A DNA stretch of 64,000 nt, taken from NCBI RefSeq assembly GCF_007994135.1, contig NZ_VLKF01000001.1:1736001-1800000 (forward strand), in the 5' to 3' direction. The position numbers and the translations under genes were made by a program. How positions within the stretch are numbered: the stretch's first letter is position 1; every line of letters begins with the position of its first letter. The notes under the pieces are model-generated. The model had not been told where the DNA came from. It saw only the letters and a program-made list of their open reading frames with translations, and ran no database searches. This stretch comes from Modestobacter roseus. Its GTDB lineage: Bacteria; Actinomycetota; Actinomycetes; Mycobacteriales; Geodermatophilaceae. Of the stretch, positions 39,103-47,202 are shown piece by piece.

Positions 39103-40229
39103 TCACAGGCAGCGGTGCAGTGCACGCCAGAAGGCACCCAGGTCGTCGTCCGGGCCGCCGTACCCGCGGGTGGTCAGCAGCACGGCCACCAGGTCGCGCG
39201 CGGGATCGGCCCAGCCGGTGGTCCCGGTGCCACCGTCCCACCCCCAGCCGCCGGGCAGGCCGTCGTCCACCCGCACGCCGATCTGCAGCCCCCAGGACAC
39301 ACCGGCGGGCAGGAAGTCACCGGCGGTCTCCCGCTGCCGCCCGGTCAGCGACGGGGTGGTCAACACGGCGACCGAGCCGGGCGTCAGCACCGGCCCCCCA
39401 CCGTCGGCGAGCGCCGCGAGGAAGGCCAGCACGTCCCCGGCGGTCGCGACCAGCCCGGCGGCCAGGCCCTCGAACACCGGCGGCCGGGCCGCGATCCCGT
39501 CGGCGCCGTCCAGCAGGGCCAGGTCTGCCCCGTCGGGGAGGTAGGCGGCGGTCAGCCGCCGGGCGTCGCGGGCCCGGAAGCCGGTGTCGCGCAGCCCGAG
39601 GGGGCCGGTGACCCGCTCGGTGAGCACGGTGCCCAGCGGGCGGCCGGCGGCGCGGGCCAGCAGCACGGAGAGGACGTCGGTGCAGGCGTGGTAGAGCCAG
39701 CGCTCCCCCGGCTGGGCGGCCAGCGGCAGCCCGGCGAGCCGGGCCAGGTACTCCTCGGGGTCGAGCTGGGGCGAGAACGGCCCGGCCCCGAGGCCGCGCT
39801 CGACGGTCGCCACGTCCAGCGGGCTGCCGTCGAACAGGGCGCCGAAGCCCGCGGTGTTGGTCAGCAGGTCGCGCACGGTGATCTCCCGCGCCGCGGGCAC
39901 GGTGTCGGTCAGCGGCCCGCCGGGGCGGCGAGCACCCGGAAGCCGGCCAGCTCGGGCAGCCACCGGGTCACCGGGTCGGCCAGTGCGAGCACCCCGTCCT
40001 CGGCCAGGGCGAGGGTCAGCACGCCGGCGTAGGGCTTGGACAGCGAGGAGAGCCGGAACAACGAGTCCGCGGTGACCGGGTCCCGGCCACCGCGGACCAG
40101 GCAGCCGCCGGTGCGCACCTCGGTGGTGCCGCGGTGCCGGACGGCGGCGGCGTACCCGGGCAGCCGGCCGTCGGCCACCCGCTGCTCGAGCACCGACCAC
40201 ACCGTGACGAAGCGGGACAGCGAGCACAT
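39103..40229 (-). pseudogene. Serine beta-lactamase-like hydrolase (EstB type), frameshifted
   Basis: The start ATG 40229 has GGAGG upstream. The N-terminal part holds the catalytic SxxK in RLSSLSKPY (S62, K65) and runs to RVLAAPAGR, where a stop appears. The continuation GPLTDTVPAAREITVRDLLT, with YHACTDVLSVL and GTGTTGWADPARDLVAV, is in another frame ending at 39103. One G is missing in a GGG run (39916-39918); GGGG would join RVLAAPAGPLTDTVPA. The family hydrolyses small esters or amides. Either an error or a decayed gene. Confidence 0.78.
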
Positions 40230-40309
40230 GAGCGGCCTCCTCGGCGACCGGGCGGGTCTCCTGCCCACCCAGACCGCCGTGCCACCCGGAACTCATCGCC
40301 CGGGCAGGC

Positions 40310-41551
40310 TCAGCCCCGGCCGCCCCGGTGCCGCGCGGGGACGCTCTCCACCGGCGCGTCGGCGACCTGGTCGACGCCGAGGTACCGCTCGAAGCCGGGC
40401 GGGACGACGACGTCGTCGCGGCAGAGGTCGGCGACCGACTCCCGGCCGAGGCCGACCATCGCCGAGCCGAGGCCGTCACGCATCAGGTCGAGCACGTTCT
40501 CCACCCCGGCCTGCCCGTTGGCCGCCAGGCCCCACAGGTAGGCGCGACCGATCATCACCGCCTTCGCGCCCAGCGCGAGGGACTTGGCGACGTCGGAGCC
40601 CCGCCGGATGCCGCCGTCGAGCAGCACCTCGACCTGGTCACCGACGGCCTCGGCGATCGCCGGCAGCGCCCGGATGGAGGCGGGCGTGCCGTCGAGGTTG
40701 TTGCCGCCGTGGTTGGAGACGGAGATGGCGCTGACCCCGGCGTCGACGGCGCGCTTGGCGTCGTCGACCCGCATGACGCCCTTCAGCATGAACGGCTTGT
40801 CGGCCCCCCACAGCTCCCGCAGCCAGGCGACGTCCTCCCAGGTCGGCATCGGCGACTGCATCCACATGCCGTAGGCCTCGAAGAAGGTGGGCGCCGGGTC
40901 ACCGGGGTTCGCCACCATGTTCGGCACGGTGAGGTCGGGCAGCTTCTTGGTCTTCGCGAACTCCCACAGCCAGGCGGGCTTCAGCGCCACCTGCGGGGCG
41001 TAGCGCCGCACCGCCTCCAGGTTGATCCGCTCCGGGATGAACGGGCTGCCCCAGTCCCGGCCGTAGGAGAACGACCAGTCCAGCGTGGCGATCAGCCCGG
41101 CCGCCCCGGCCCGGCGCGCCCGCTCGACCTTGGCGGCCATCAGGTCGCGGTCACCGACCCAGTAGAGCTGGAAGAAGGTCTGCGGGTTGGCCGCGATGAC
41201 CTCCTCCATCGGCTTGCTGGCCATCGACGACAGCCCGATCGCGGTGCCCCGGGCCGCCGCGGCACGGGCGACGGCGACCTCGCCGTCGGGGTTGACCGCC
41301 TGCACGCCGGTCGGGCTGATCAGCACCGGCAGCGAGATCTGCTGACCCATCACCGTGGTGGCCGTCTGCCGCCCGTTGGCCAGCCCGGCGGTGTGCGGGG
41401 CGAACCCCAGTTCGGCGAAGGCGGCCAGGTTGTCGTCGACGGTCACCCCGCGCTCGGAGCCGGCGACCAGCGCCCCGTAGACGCCCTTCGGCAGGCGGCG
41501 CTTCGCCCGCCGCTGCGCCTCGGCCACCGTCTCGAACCACGCGTTCGCCAT
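40310..41551 (-). CDS. mftD: Pre-mycofactocin synthase MftD homologue (FMN-dependent)
   Basis: A 413-residue FMN alpha-hydroxyacid dehydrogenase fold. It opens MANAWFETVAEAQRRAKRRL and contains PVLISPTGVQAVNPDGEVAV, then MLKGVMRVDDAKRAVDAGVS and SNHGGNNLDGTPASIRALP, which matches mycobacterial MftD (Rv0694) closely. MftD oxidatively deaminates a precursor in mycofactocin synthesis. No mftA, B, C, E or F gene is visible nearby, so it is an orphan here. ATG 41551 with GGGGAG upstream. Confidence 0.83.
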   Translation of the reverse strand: MANAWFETVAEAQRRAKRRLPKGVYGALVAGSERGVTVDDNLAAFAELGFAPHTAGLANGRQTATTVMGQQISLPVLISPTGVQAVNPDGEVAVARAAAARGTAIGLSSMASKPMEEVIAANPQTFFQLYWVGDRDLMAAKVERARRAGAAGLIATLDWSFSYGRDWGSPFIPERINLEAVRRYAPQVALKPAWLWEFAKTKKLPDLTVPNMVANPGDPAPTFFEAYGMWMQSPMPTWEDVAWLRELWGADKPFMLKGVMRVDDAKRAVDAGVSAISVSNHGGNNLDGTPASIRALPAIAEAVGDQVEVLLDGGIRRGSDVAKSLALGAKAVMIGRAYLWGLAANGQAGVENVLDLMRDGLGSAMVGLGRESVADLCRDDVVVPPGFERYLGVDQVADAPVESVPARHRGGRG

Positions 41552-41694
41552 CTGCGCACTCCCCTGCTGCTCGGACCGGGGACGCCGTCGTCCCCGGGTG
41601 CCCGGCGGAGGACCACCGGTGGCACTGAGTGCCAGGCTAGCGAGGAACAGTGGTCCGCGACACACCTCTTCCGCGTGCCGGAGGGGACTGAGCG

Positions 41695-42294
41695 TCAGGC
41701 CGTCCGGATCACCGAGACGTCGAACTCCACCTGGATGCGGTCGCTGACCAGCACGCCACCGGTCTCCAGCACGGCGTTCCAGGTGAGGTCCCAGTCGCTG
41801 CGCTTGATCGCCAGCGCTCCCTCGAAGCCGACCCGGGTGTTGCCGAACGGGTCCAGCGCCGAGCCGGTGAGGGTGAAGTCGACGTCGACCGAGCGGGTGA
41901 CGTCCTTGATGGTCAGGTCGCCGGTGACCCGGTAGACCTCGTCGTCGACCTGCTGCACGGCGGTCGAGTCGAAGCGCATCTCCGGGAACTGCTCGACGTC
42001 CAGGAAGTCCGCCGAGCGCAGGTGCGCGTCGCGGTCGGGAGCCCCGGTGTCGATGCTGGCGGTGCGGATGCGCAGCGAGACGCTGCTCGCACCCGGGTCG
42101 CCGGTGTCGAGGTGCGCGGTGCCGGCGAAGTCGGTGAACGCGCCGCGCACGGTCGTCACCATCGCGTGCCGCGCACGGACGCCGATGCGGGTGTGCGCGG
42201 CGTCGACGACGTAGTCGCCGGTCACGTCCGCCAACGCGGCGGTCGCGGCGTCGAAGTCCGAGGCCGCGGGCTCGGGTGCCCGGTGCTTGCCCAC
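41695..42294 (-). CDS. YceI-family lipocalin-like protein
   Basis: A 199-residue YceI protein with DYVVDAAHTRIGVRARHAMV, VTGDLTIKDVTRSVDVDF and NTRVGFEGALAIKRSDWDLT. The family folds as a lipocalin-like barrel binding polyisoprenoids or amphiphiles. No signal peptide, so probably cytoplasmic. The GTG start at 42294 has AGGAGG 8 nt upstream. Confidence 0.9.
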   Translation of the reverse strand: MGKHRAPEPAASDFDAATAALADVTGDYVVDAAHTRIGVRARHAMVTTVRGAFTDFAGTAHLDTGDPGASSVSLRIRTASIDTGAPDRDAHLRSADFLDVEQFPEMRFDSTAVQQVDDEVYRVTGDLTIKDVTRSVDVDFTLTGSALDPFGNTRVGFEGALAIKRSDWDLTWNAVLETGGVLVSDRIQVEFDVSVIRTA

Positions 42295-42382
42295 GGTTCA
42301 GTCCTCCTGGTCGGGGTGGTCCACCCGGTGATCCTGTCCGATGGGGACGACATTCTGGCAGGGCGGTGCCGGACTCGGCACA

Positions 42383-42419
42383 CCAGGAGGGACCGCCCGG
42401 TGCGGGCGGCCCCTCCTGG
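42383..42419 (-). terminator. Hairpin terminator after the cell-wall enzyme gene
   Basis: CCAGGAGGGACCGCCCG (42383-42399) pairs with CGGGCGGCCCCTCCTGG (42403-42419) with one mismatch and a 3-nt loop: a 17-bp stem. It lies 60 bp past the transglycosylase-like stop and may also insulate yceI. Confidence 0.8.
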
Positions 42420-42478
42420 GCGGTGCTGGTTGGTTCAGGAGCAGGTCGAGCGGGAGCAGTCGATCAGGAGCGGGTCGA

Positions 42479-43387
42479 TCAGTACCAGCCGGCGGACTGC
42501 GACTGCGACCACGCGCCGCACGGCGAGCCGTAGCGGTTGTTGATGTAGATCAGGCCGGCGTCGATCTGCCGGTAGCCGTCGGAGGTCTTCGCGATCCCGG
42601 TGCCCTTCCAGGTGGAGTCCAGGAACTGCGGGATGCCGTAGGCGGTGCTGCGCGGGTTCTGCGCGTTGGGGTTCCAGCCGCTCTCCTTGCCCCACAGCTT
42701 CTCCAGGCAGGAGAACTGGCCGGAGTCACCGCCGAGCTTCGACAGCGCGTACTCCTGGTAGGAGCCTGCGGGCGCGGCGGCGGCCGGGGCCGGGGCGGAC
42801 GAGCCGCCGCCGGAGGACCGGGGGGCGGACTGCGACCGCTGGGCGGCGGCGGCCCGCTCGGCCTTGCGGGCCTCCTCGGCCTGACGCGCCTCCTCGGCCA
42901 GCCGCGCCTCCTCGGCCAGCCGGGCCTCCTCGGCGAGCCGGGCCTCCTCGGCCAGCCGGGCCTCCTCGGCCAGCCGGGCCTCCTCGGCGGCCACGGCGGC
43001 GGCCTGCACCTGCTGGGCGGCGACCTCGGCCTCCTGCCGCTGGCTGCGGTCGGCCGCCAGCTCGCCGAGCCGGTCACCCACCTCACCCTCGGCGACGACC
43101 GTGCTGGCGTGCTCGGCGGTGAGGCCCAGCTGGGTGGCGATGCTCACCGGCTCCGGCGCGGCGGTGGCCTCGGCGTCGGTCTGCCCGCTCACCGCGACGT
43201 TCACCAGGACCGCGCCGACCGCAGCGGCGGCCAGGTACATCGCCGGCCGGCGCAGCCCCGTCGGGGGTGCCAGGCGGCGGGAGCTCTTCGCGGCGCCGAC
43301 GGGCAGGACCGCGGTGGGCAGGCCGTCGTCGGCGGGCACGGCCGCGTCGTCCAGGGCGTCGTCGTGCGGGGTGGTGCGGGGGGACAT
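42479..43387 (-). CDS. Secreted/anchored transglycosylase-like cell-wall enzyme
   Basis: A 302-residue protein. A membrane segment (about residues 50-67, MYLAAAAVGAVLVNVAVSG) follows a cytoplasmic start. Next is a coiled coil of repeated EEARLA units (about residues 135-175), an Ala/Pro/Ser-rich linker, and a C-terminal SLT-like domain with CLEKLWGKESGWNPNAQ carrying a likely catalytic Glu, then YGIPQFLDSTWKGTG. Similar wall enzymes in actinomycetes sit behind c-di-AMP riboswitches, as here. ATG at 43387. Confidence 0.85.
   Translation of the reverse strand: MSPRTTPHDDALDDAAVPADDGLPTAVLPVGAAKSSRRLAPPTGLRRPAMYLAAAAVGAVLVNVAVSGQTDAEATAAPEPVSIATQLGLTAEHASTVVAEGEVGDRLGELAADRSQRQEAEVAAQQVQAAAVAAEEARLAEEARLAEEARLAEEARLAEEARLAEEARQAEEARKAERAAAAQRSQSAPRSSGGGSSAPAPAAAAPAGSYQEYALSKLGGDSGQFSCLEKLWGKESGWNPNAQNPRSTAYGIPQFLDSTWKGTGIAKTSDGYRQIDAGLIYINNRYGSPCGAWSQSQSAGWY
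42885..42990 (-). repeat. 18-bp tandem repeat encoding EEARLA heptad-like units
   Basis: About six copies of an 18-bp unit (CGGGCCTCCTCGGCCAGC type, plus-strand sense) encode AEEARL. The copies are nearly identical, so length variation of the coiled coil is expected between strains. Confidence 0.8.
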
Positions 43388-43404
43388 GGAGGAGGGGGCT
43401 CCTG

Positions 43405-43555
43405 GGCTCTTCCGTGGCCGCCTACCGGGTTAGCTGACGGATTCGGGCGGGAAGACGCCCTACCCGGCCGGGCACGTGCCCGGGCGGGATTCACCCCAGT
43501 GCTGCGGTGGGTCCCCGGATCGCTGCGGGCAGCGACTCGGCGGCACCCGGCGCGG
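43405..43555 (-). promoter_or_regulatory. ydaO-type c-di-AMP riboswitch
   Basis: On the minus strand the conserved ydaO blocks occur in order: GGGGACCCA (43508-43516), GGGGTGAATC (43488-43498), GGTAGGGCG, then CCGTCAGCTAACC (43428-43440) and GGTAGGCGG (near 43420). It lies directly between a good promoter and the transglycosylase-like gene. Known ydaO riboswitches turn off wall-enzyme genes when c-di-AMP is high. Confidence 0.9.
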
Positions 43556-43595
43556 GCTCCCCGGATGGGGACGTGACGTCCGGCCGGACCGGCCC

Positions 43596-43625
43596 AAGGT
43601 AAGGCCCGTGACGACCTCGTGACAA
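43596..43625 (-). promoter_or_regulatory. Promoter of the riboswitch-controlled gene
   Basis: Minus-strand TTGTCA (43620-43625) and TACCTT (43596-43601) are separated by 18 nt and fit -35/-10 sigma-70-type boxes. Transcription would start near 43590 and enter the riboswitch about 35 nt later. The rest of 43626-43730 shows no other feature. Confidence 0.6.
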
Positions 43626-43730
43626 CGCCAGGCGGCCAGTTCGTCGGGATCTGCCACGACTCCCCTGGTCAGCGCGGTGTGACTCGCCCCGCACGCCCCG
43701 CTCGTCACGCGAGCACCGGGCGCCCGGACC

Positions 43731-44393
43731 TCAGGGCAGCCGCCAGACCGTCGTCCGGCGGACCTCACCGCCGTCGGCGTCCGGGACGTCGTGCACGGCG
43801 GCCGGGAGCAGCCCCTCGCGGGGCAGGTAGGCACGGCCGGGGTCACCGAGCAGCACCGTGGCGCCGCGCAGCCAGTGGGCGCCCAGGTAGGGCAGCACCC
43901 GGGCGGTCATGTCGCGGTCGTAGCAGACGTCCCCGGCCAGCACGACGTCGACGTCCGGCCCGTCCTCGCCCAGCACGTCACCCACCACCTCGATCCCCCT
44001 GACGCCGTTGAGCTCGGCGTTCAGCGCGATCGCGGTGTGGGAGTACGGGTCGACGTCACTCGCGATGACGTGCGCGGCGCCGGCCTTCAGCGCCGCCACG
44101 GCGACCAGCCCGCTCCCCGCGCCGAGGTCCAGCACGCGCCGGCCGGCGACGAGCTCCGGGGAGTCCAGGACGTGCCGGGCCAGCGCCTGGCCACCGGGCC
44201 AGGCCGCCGCCCAGAACGGCGGGTCCTGGCCGGCGCCGCCGGCCTCGGTCTCCATCGCCTCCCAGAGGGCGACGACGTCGTCGGCGACGTGCAGCTGCAC
44301 CTCGGGGATCAGGGTCGGCCGCGCCACCCGGGTGTGGGCCTGCAGGAAGGACGGCGGGACGCGGTCGGGGGCGGACACCCCGACAGTGGACAC
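43731..44393 (-). CDS. Lysine/small-molecule methyltransferase (ETFB-KMT-like)
   Basis: A 220-residue class I methyltransferase with VLDLGAGSGLVAVAALKAGA (SAM motif), VIASDVDP and VVLAGDVCYDRDM. The DVCYDR segment and the N-terminal WEAMETEAGG/FWAAAWPGGQALAR are as in ETF-beta lysine methyltransferase-like families. GTG start at 44393. The target is unknown; nothing in the neighbours (a stress protein) settles it. Confidence 0.75.
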   Translation of the reverse strand: MSTVGVSAPDRVPPSFLQAHTRVARPTLIPEVQLHVADDVVALWEAMETEAGGAGQDPPFWAAAWPGGQALARHVLDSPELVAGRRVLDLGAGSGLVAVAALKAGAAHVIASDVDPYSHTAIALNAELNGVRGIEVVGDVLGEDGPDVDVVLAGDVCYDRDMTARVLPYLGAHWLRGATVLLGDPGRAYLPREGLLPAAVHDVPDADGGEVRRTTVWRLP

Positions 44394-44444
44394 CCGCCCG
44401 TCCGCCCGCGGACCACCGGGGTGCGCCCGGTCCGGGCGCTGCGC

Positions 44445-44990
44445 TCAGTCCTTGCGGTCGCTCCGCACCACGGTGACCGGGCACGGCGCGTGCCGGGTGA
44501 CCTGGTCGCTGGTCGAGCCCAGCAGCAGCCCGGCGAAACCGCCGCGGCCGCGGGCGCCCACCACCAGCAGGTCCGCGTCCCGGGCGGCGGCGATGAGCGC
44601 CTTCACCGGCGCGGTGTGCGCGACGTGGCAGCCGACCCCCGCGGCGCGGTCCCGGCCGAGCGCGGCCACGACGTCGGCCTCCAGGTCGGTCTGGACCGCC
44701 TTCTCGTAGTCCTCCATCGGCGGCACGTAGCCCGGCGACCAGCTGGCCGGCTGCGGCGCGGTGGCGATCCGCCAGGCGCGGACGACGTGCAGCGGCCACC
44801 CGGCCCGCTCGGCCAGCCCCGCCGCCCACTGGAGCGCCTCCTGGGCACACCCGGAGCCGTCGTGGCCCACGACGACCCCGCCACCGACACCACCGTCGAC
44901 CGCCGCGGTCGACGCTCCCTCGGAGGTCCCGGCCATGGCCTCGTCGACCTCCGCTGCCAGCGCGTCCCGCGTGCCGCCCTGCTCCGTCAC
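44445..44990 (-). CDS. Universal stress protein
   Basis: A 181-residue UspA protein. VVVGHDGSGCAQEALQWAAG opens the domain, and the ATP loop is GARGRGGFAGLLLGSTSDQ before APCPVTVV. A Thr/Glu-rich N-terminal stretch of about 33 residues precedes it. GTG 44990 has AGGAGG with 5-6 nt spacing. Single-domain Usp, cytoplasmic, likely binding ATP and acting in dormancy or stress. Confidence 0.87.
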   Translation of the reverse strand: MTEQGGTRDALAAEVDEAMAGTSEGASTAAVDGGVGGGVVVGHDGSGCAQEALQWAAGLAERAGWPLHVVRAWRIATAPQPASWSPGYVPPMEDYEKAVQTDLEADVVAALGRDRAAGVGCHVAHTAPVKALIAAARDADLLVVGARGRGGFAGLLLGSTSDQVTRHAPCPVTVVRSDRKD

Positions 44991-45108
44991 CGTGTCCTCC
45001 TGTCCGTGCCCGTCCCGCGCCGCCCCAGGCGGCCGGACCCCCACCCTGGCGCACGGCGCCGCCGCGCGCACAGTGCCGGAGGTCCCGACGGTCCGTGCCC
45101 CGCCCGGC

Positions 45109-45540
45109 TCAGCGCGCGTCCCGGACGACGTGCACCGCGGCCTCCTCCGCCGACGCCCCTCCCCCGTCGACGCCCTCGTCCTCCGCGTACAGCTCGTCCT
45201 CCGTGTCGACCACGCCGTCGTCGTCGTCGGCCAGCCGGCCTGCGCGGTCGTCGCCGACCTCGTCGTCGCGCAGCTCCCCGTCGGTGCCGGCGTCGTCGCC
45301 CAGCCCGTCCCCCTCGTCGTCGGCCCCCTCGTCGTCGGCCCCGCCGTCCCGGAGCTCGCGGGCCAGCCGGCCGGAGAGGCTCTCGCCGGCCTCCTCGCGC
45401 TCGGTGGTGCCCCAGCCGGTCGACACCCACGGCCGGTCCGGCGGTGACCAGCCGGCGGTGTCGTCGTCGGCGTCCGGCTCGAGGGTGTCCGAGACGGCGG
45501 CCACGGTCGCCGGGTCGGTGCCGTCGTGGTGGGTGCGCAT
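45109..45540 (-). CDS. DUF5709 acidic protein
   Basis: A 143-residue, strongly acidic protein. It contains DRPWVSTGWGTTEREEAGES, GELRDDEVGDDRAGRLADDD and a C-terminal GGASAEEAAVHVVRDAR, matching the actinobacterial DUF5709 family of unknown function. The ATG at 45540 has GGAGG at good spacing and is preferred over the ATG at 45630, whose extra residues look non-family. Confidence 0.8.
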   Translation of the reverse strand: MRTHHDGTDPATVAAVSDTLEPDADDDTAGWSPPDRPWVSTGWGTTEREEAGESLSGRLARELRDGGADDEGADDEGDGLGDDAGTDGELRDDEVGDDRAGRLADDDDGVVDTEDELYAEDEGVDGGGASAEEAAVHVVRDAR

Positions 45541-45717
45541 GGCTGCCTCCGGGGGCTGGGCGGCGCTGACGGCGGCAGCATGCTCCCGCACGGCCGGGTG
45601 CACCAGGGCCTCCAGGAGCGGGTCTCGCATCGCGGTGGCCGCCGTCCTGCTCTTGACTGATCACCAGGACCGGCGCGCGCCGGTCAGCAGATCGACCGAA
45701 CTGGAGGAACGGCGCCC

Positions 45718-46113
45718 ATGGAGCACTTCACCATCGCCACCGTCGCCGAGCAGAGTGCCGACTTCCGCCGCGTGCTGTGGACCGGCGAGCACTCCCAGCT
45801 GGTGATCATGACCATCCCGCCGGGTGGGGAGATCGGCGAGGAGGTGCACGAGGACATCGACCAGATCCTCACCTTCGTCAGCGGCACCGGGCAGGCGATC
45901 GTCTCCGGCCAGAAGAAGAACGTCGCTCAGGGCGACCTGGTCGTCGTCCCGGCCGGGAAGAAGCACAACTTCGTCAACACCGGGGTCAACCCGCTGGTGC
46001 TCTACACCGTCTACGGGCCGCCGGAGCACGCCGACAAGGCGGTGCACAAGACGAAGGAGGAGGCCGACGCGCTCGAGGAGGCCGGCAAGGACGAGCCGCC
46101 GACCAGCGACTGA
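45718..46113 (+). CDS. Cupin-domain protein
   Basis: A 131-residue cupin: MTIPPGGEIGEEVHEDIDQI (motif 1, G(x)5HxH-like) and GDLVVVPAGKKHNFVNTG (motif 2, with His) bind a metal. A short acidic tail follows. ATG at 45718 with GGAGG upstream. Small stand-alone cupins act as isomerases or dioxygenases, or are structural; function unassigned. It precedes the Dyp peroxidase at 37 bp. Confidence 0.87.
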   Translation: MEHFTIATVAEQSADFRRVLWTGEHSQLVIMTIPPGGEIGEEVHEDIDQILTFVSGTGQAIVSGQKKNVAQGDLVVVPAGKKHNFVNTGVNPLVLYTVYGPPEHADKAVHKTKEEADALEEAGKDEPPTSD

Positions 46114-46149
46114 CGCGCGCGGGGTGCCAGGTCGGGCAGGCTGGACGAC

Positions 46150-47061
46150 GTGACGTCGCAACCGGGCATCTTCGGCCTCGGCACCCCGGAGCACTGCTAC
46201 CTGGAGCTGGACCTGGAGCCCGGTCGCACCGCGGAGGAGCTGGTCCGCGGGGTGGCCGGGCTGACCGGTCCGCTGTCCACGACCGGCGGCGTGAACGTGG
46301 TCGTCGGCTTCCGCCCGGAGCTGTGGGCCGCCGTGGCGCCGGGCGACGCGCCGGCCGACGCCGCGGGGTTCGACGAGCCGGTCGTCGGCGCCGGGGGCTA
46401 CCGGATGCCGGCGACCCAGCACGACGCCTGGGTGTGGGTGGCCGGCGGCGACCGGACGGCGGTGTTCGACAACGCCCGCGCGGTGCTGGCGGCCCTCGCC
46501 GGCGTGGCCCGGGTGGCCGCGGAGCTCACCGGCTGGCTGTACCGGCACGACCGGGACCTGACCGGCTTCATCGACGGCACCGAGAACCCCGGGCTGCTGC
46601 GCGCGCCCGAGGTGGCGGCGGTGCCGGCGGGTGAGCCGGGCGCCGGGGCGAGCGTCGTGCTGTTCCAGGCCTGGCGGCACGACACCGCGACCTGGGAGTC
46701 GCTGGGCGAGTACGGCCAGGAACGGATGATGGGCCGGACCAAGGTCGACAGCGTCGAGCTGCCCGACGACGAGCAGCTCCCCAGCGCGCACGTCGTGCGC
46801 ACCACCGTGGAGGTCGACGGCGAGGAACGGCAGGTGTTCCGACGCAACGTCGCCTACGGCGGGGTCACCGACCACGGGACGGCGTTCGTCGGCTTCGCCC
46901 GGGACCGGTGGCGACTGCACGAGATGCTCCGCCGGATGGCCGGGGCGACCGACGGCGTCCGGGACGGGCTGACCGGTTTCCTCACCCCGCTCACCGGCGC
47001 GTACTACACCTGCCCGGCAGTGGAGGCGCTGGCGCGCTTCGCACCGCCCGAGGAGGACTGA
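46150..47061 (+). CDS. Dye-decolorising (Dyp-type) peroxidase
   Basis: A 303-residue heme peroxidase. The GxxDG motif is in GFIDGTENPGLLRAP (D142), the distal acidic region typical of Dyp enzymes. A proximal heme-ligand His lies in DHGTAFVGFARDRWRLHEML. No Tat or signal peptide, so it is cytosolic or encapsulin-type; no encapsulin gene is adjacent. GTG start at 46150. Oxidises dyes and phenolics with peroxide. Confidence 0.9.
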   Translation: MTSQPGIFGLGTPEHCYLELDLEPGRTAEELVRGVAGLTGPLSTTGGVNVVVGFRPELWAAVAPGDAPADAAGFDEPVVGAGGYRMPATQHDAWVWVAGGDRTAVFDNARAVLAALAGVARVAAELTGWLYRHDRDLTGFIDGTENPGLLRAPEVAAVPAGEPGAGASVVLFQAWRHDTATWESLGEYGQERMMGRTKVDSVELPDDEQLPSAHVVRTTVEVDGEERQVFRRNVAYGGVTDHGTAFVGFARDRWRLHEMLRRMAGATDGVRDGLTGFLTPLTGAYYTCPAVEALARFAPPEED

Positions 47062-47202
47062 CCGCGCCGTCACGACCGCACCGATCGCCCCGTCTCCACC
47101 GTGCCGACGGCGCCGACCGCTCTGTCCCCACCGACCGACCCGACCGCCCTGTCCCCCGCCCTGCCCCCACCGCCCTGCCCCACCGCACACCGAGGAGCAC
47201 CC

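Noticed and set aside
41552..41694. mftA-like precursor peptide near mftD
   Set aside because: No short frame ending in the expected Gly/Val-Tyr tail is visible there.
46150..47061. Encapsulated peroxidase system
   Set aside because: No encapsulin shell gene is adjacent and no clear C-terminal targeting tail follows the peroxidase domain.
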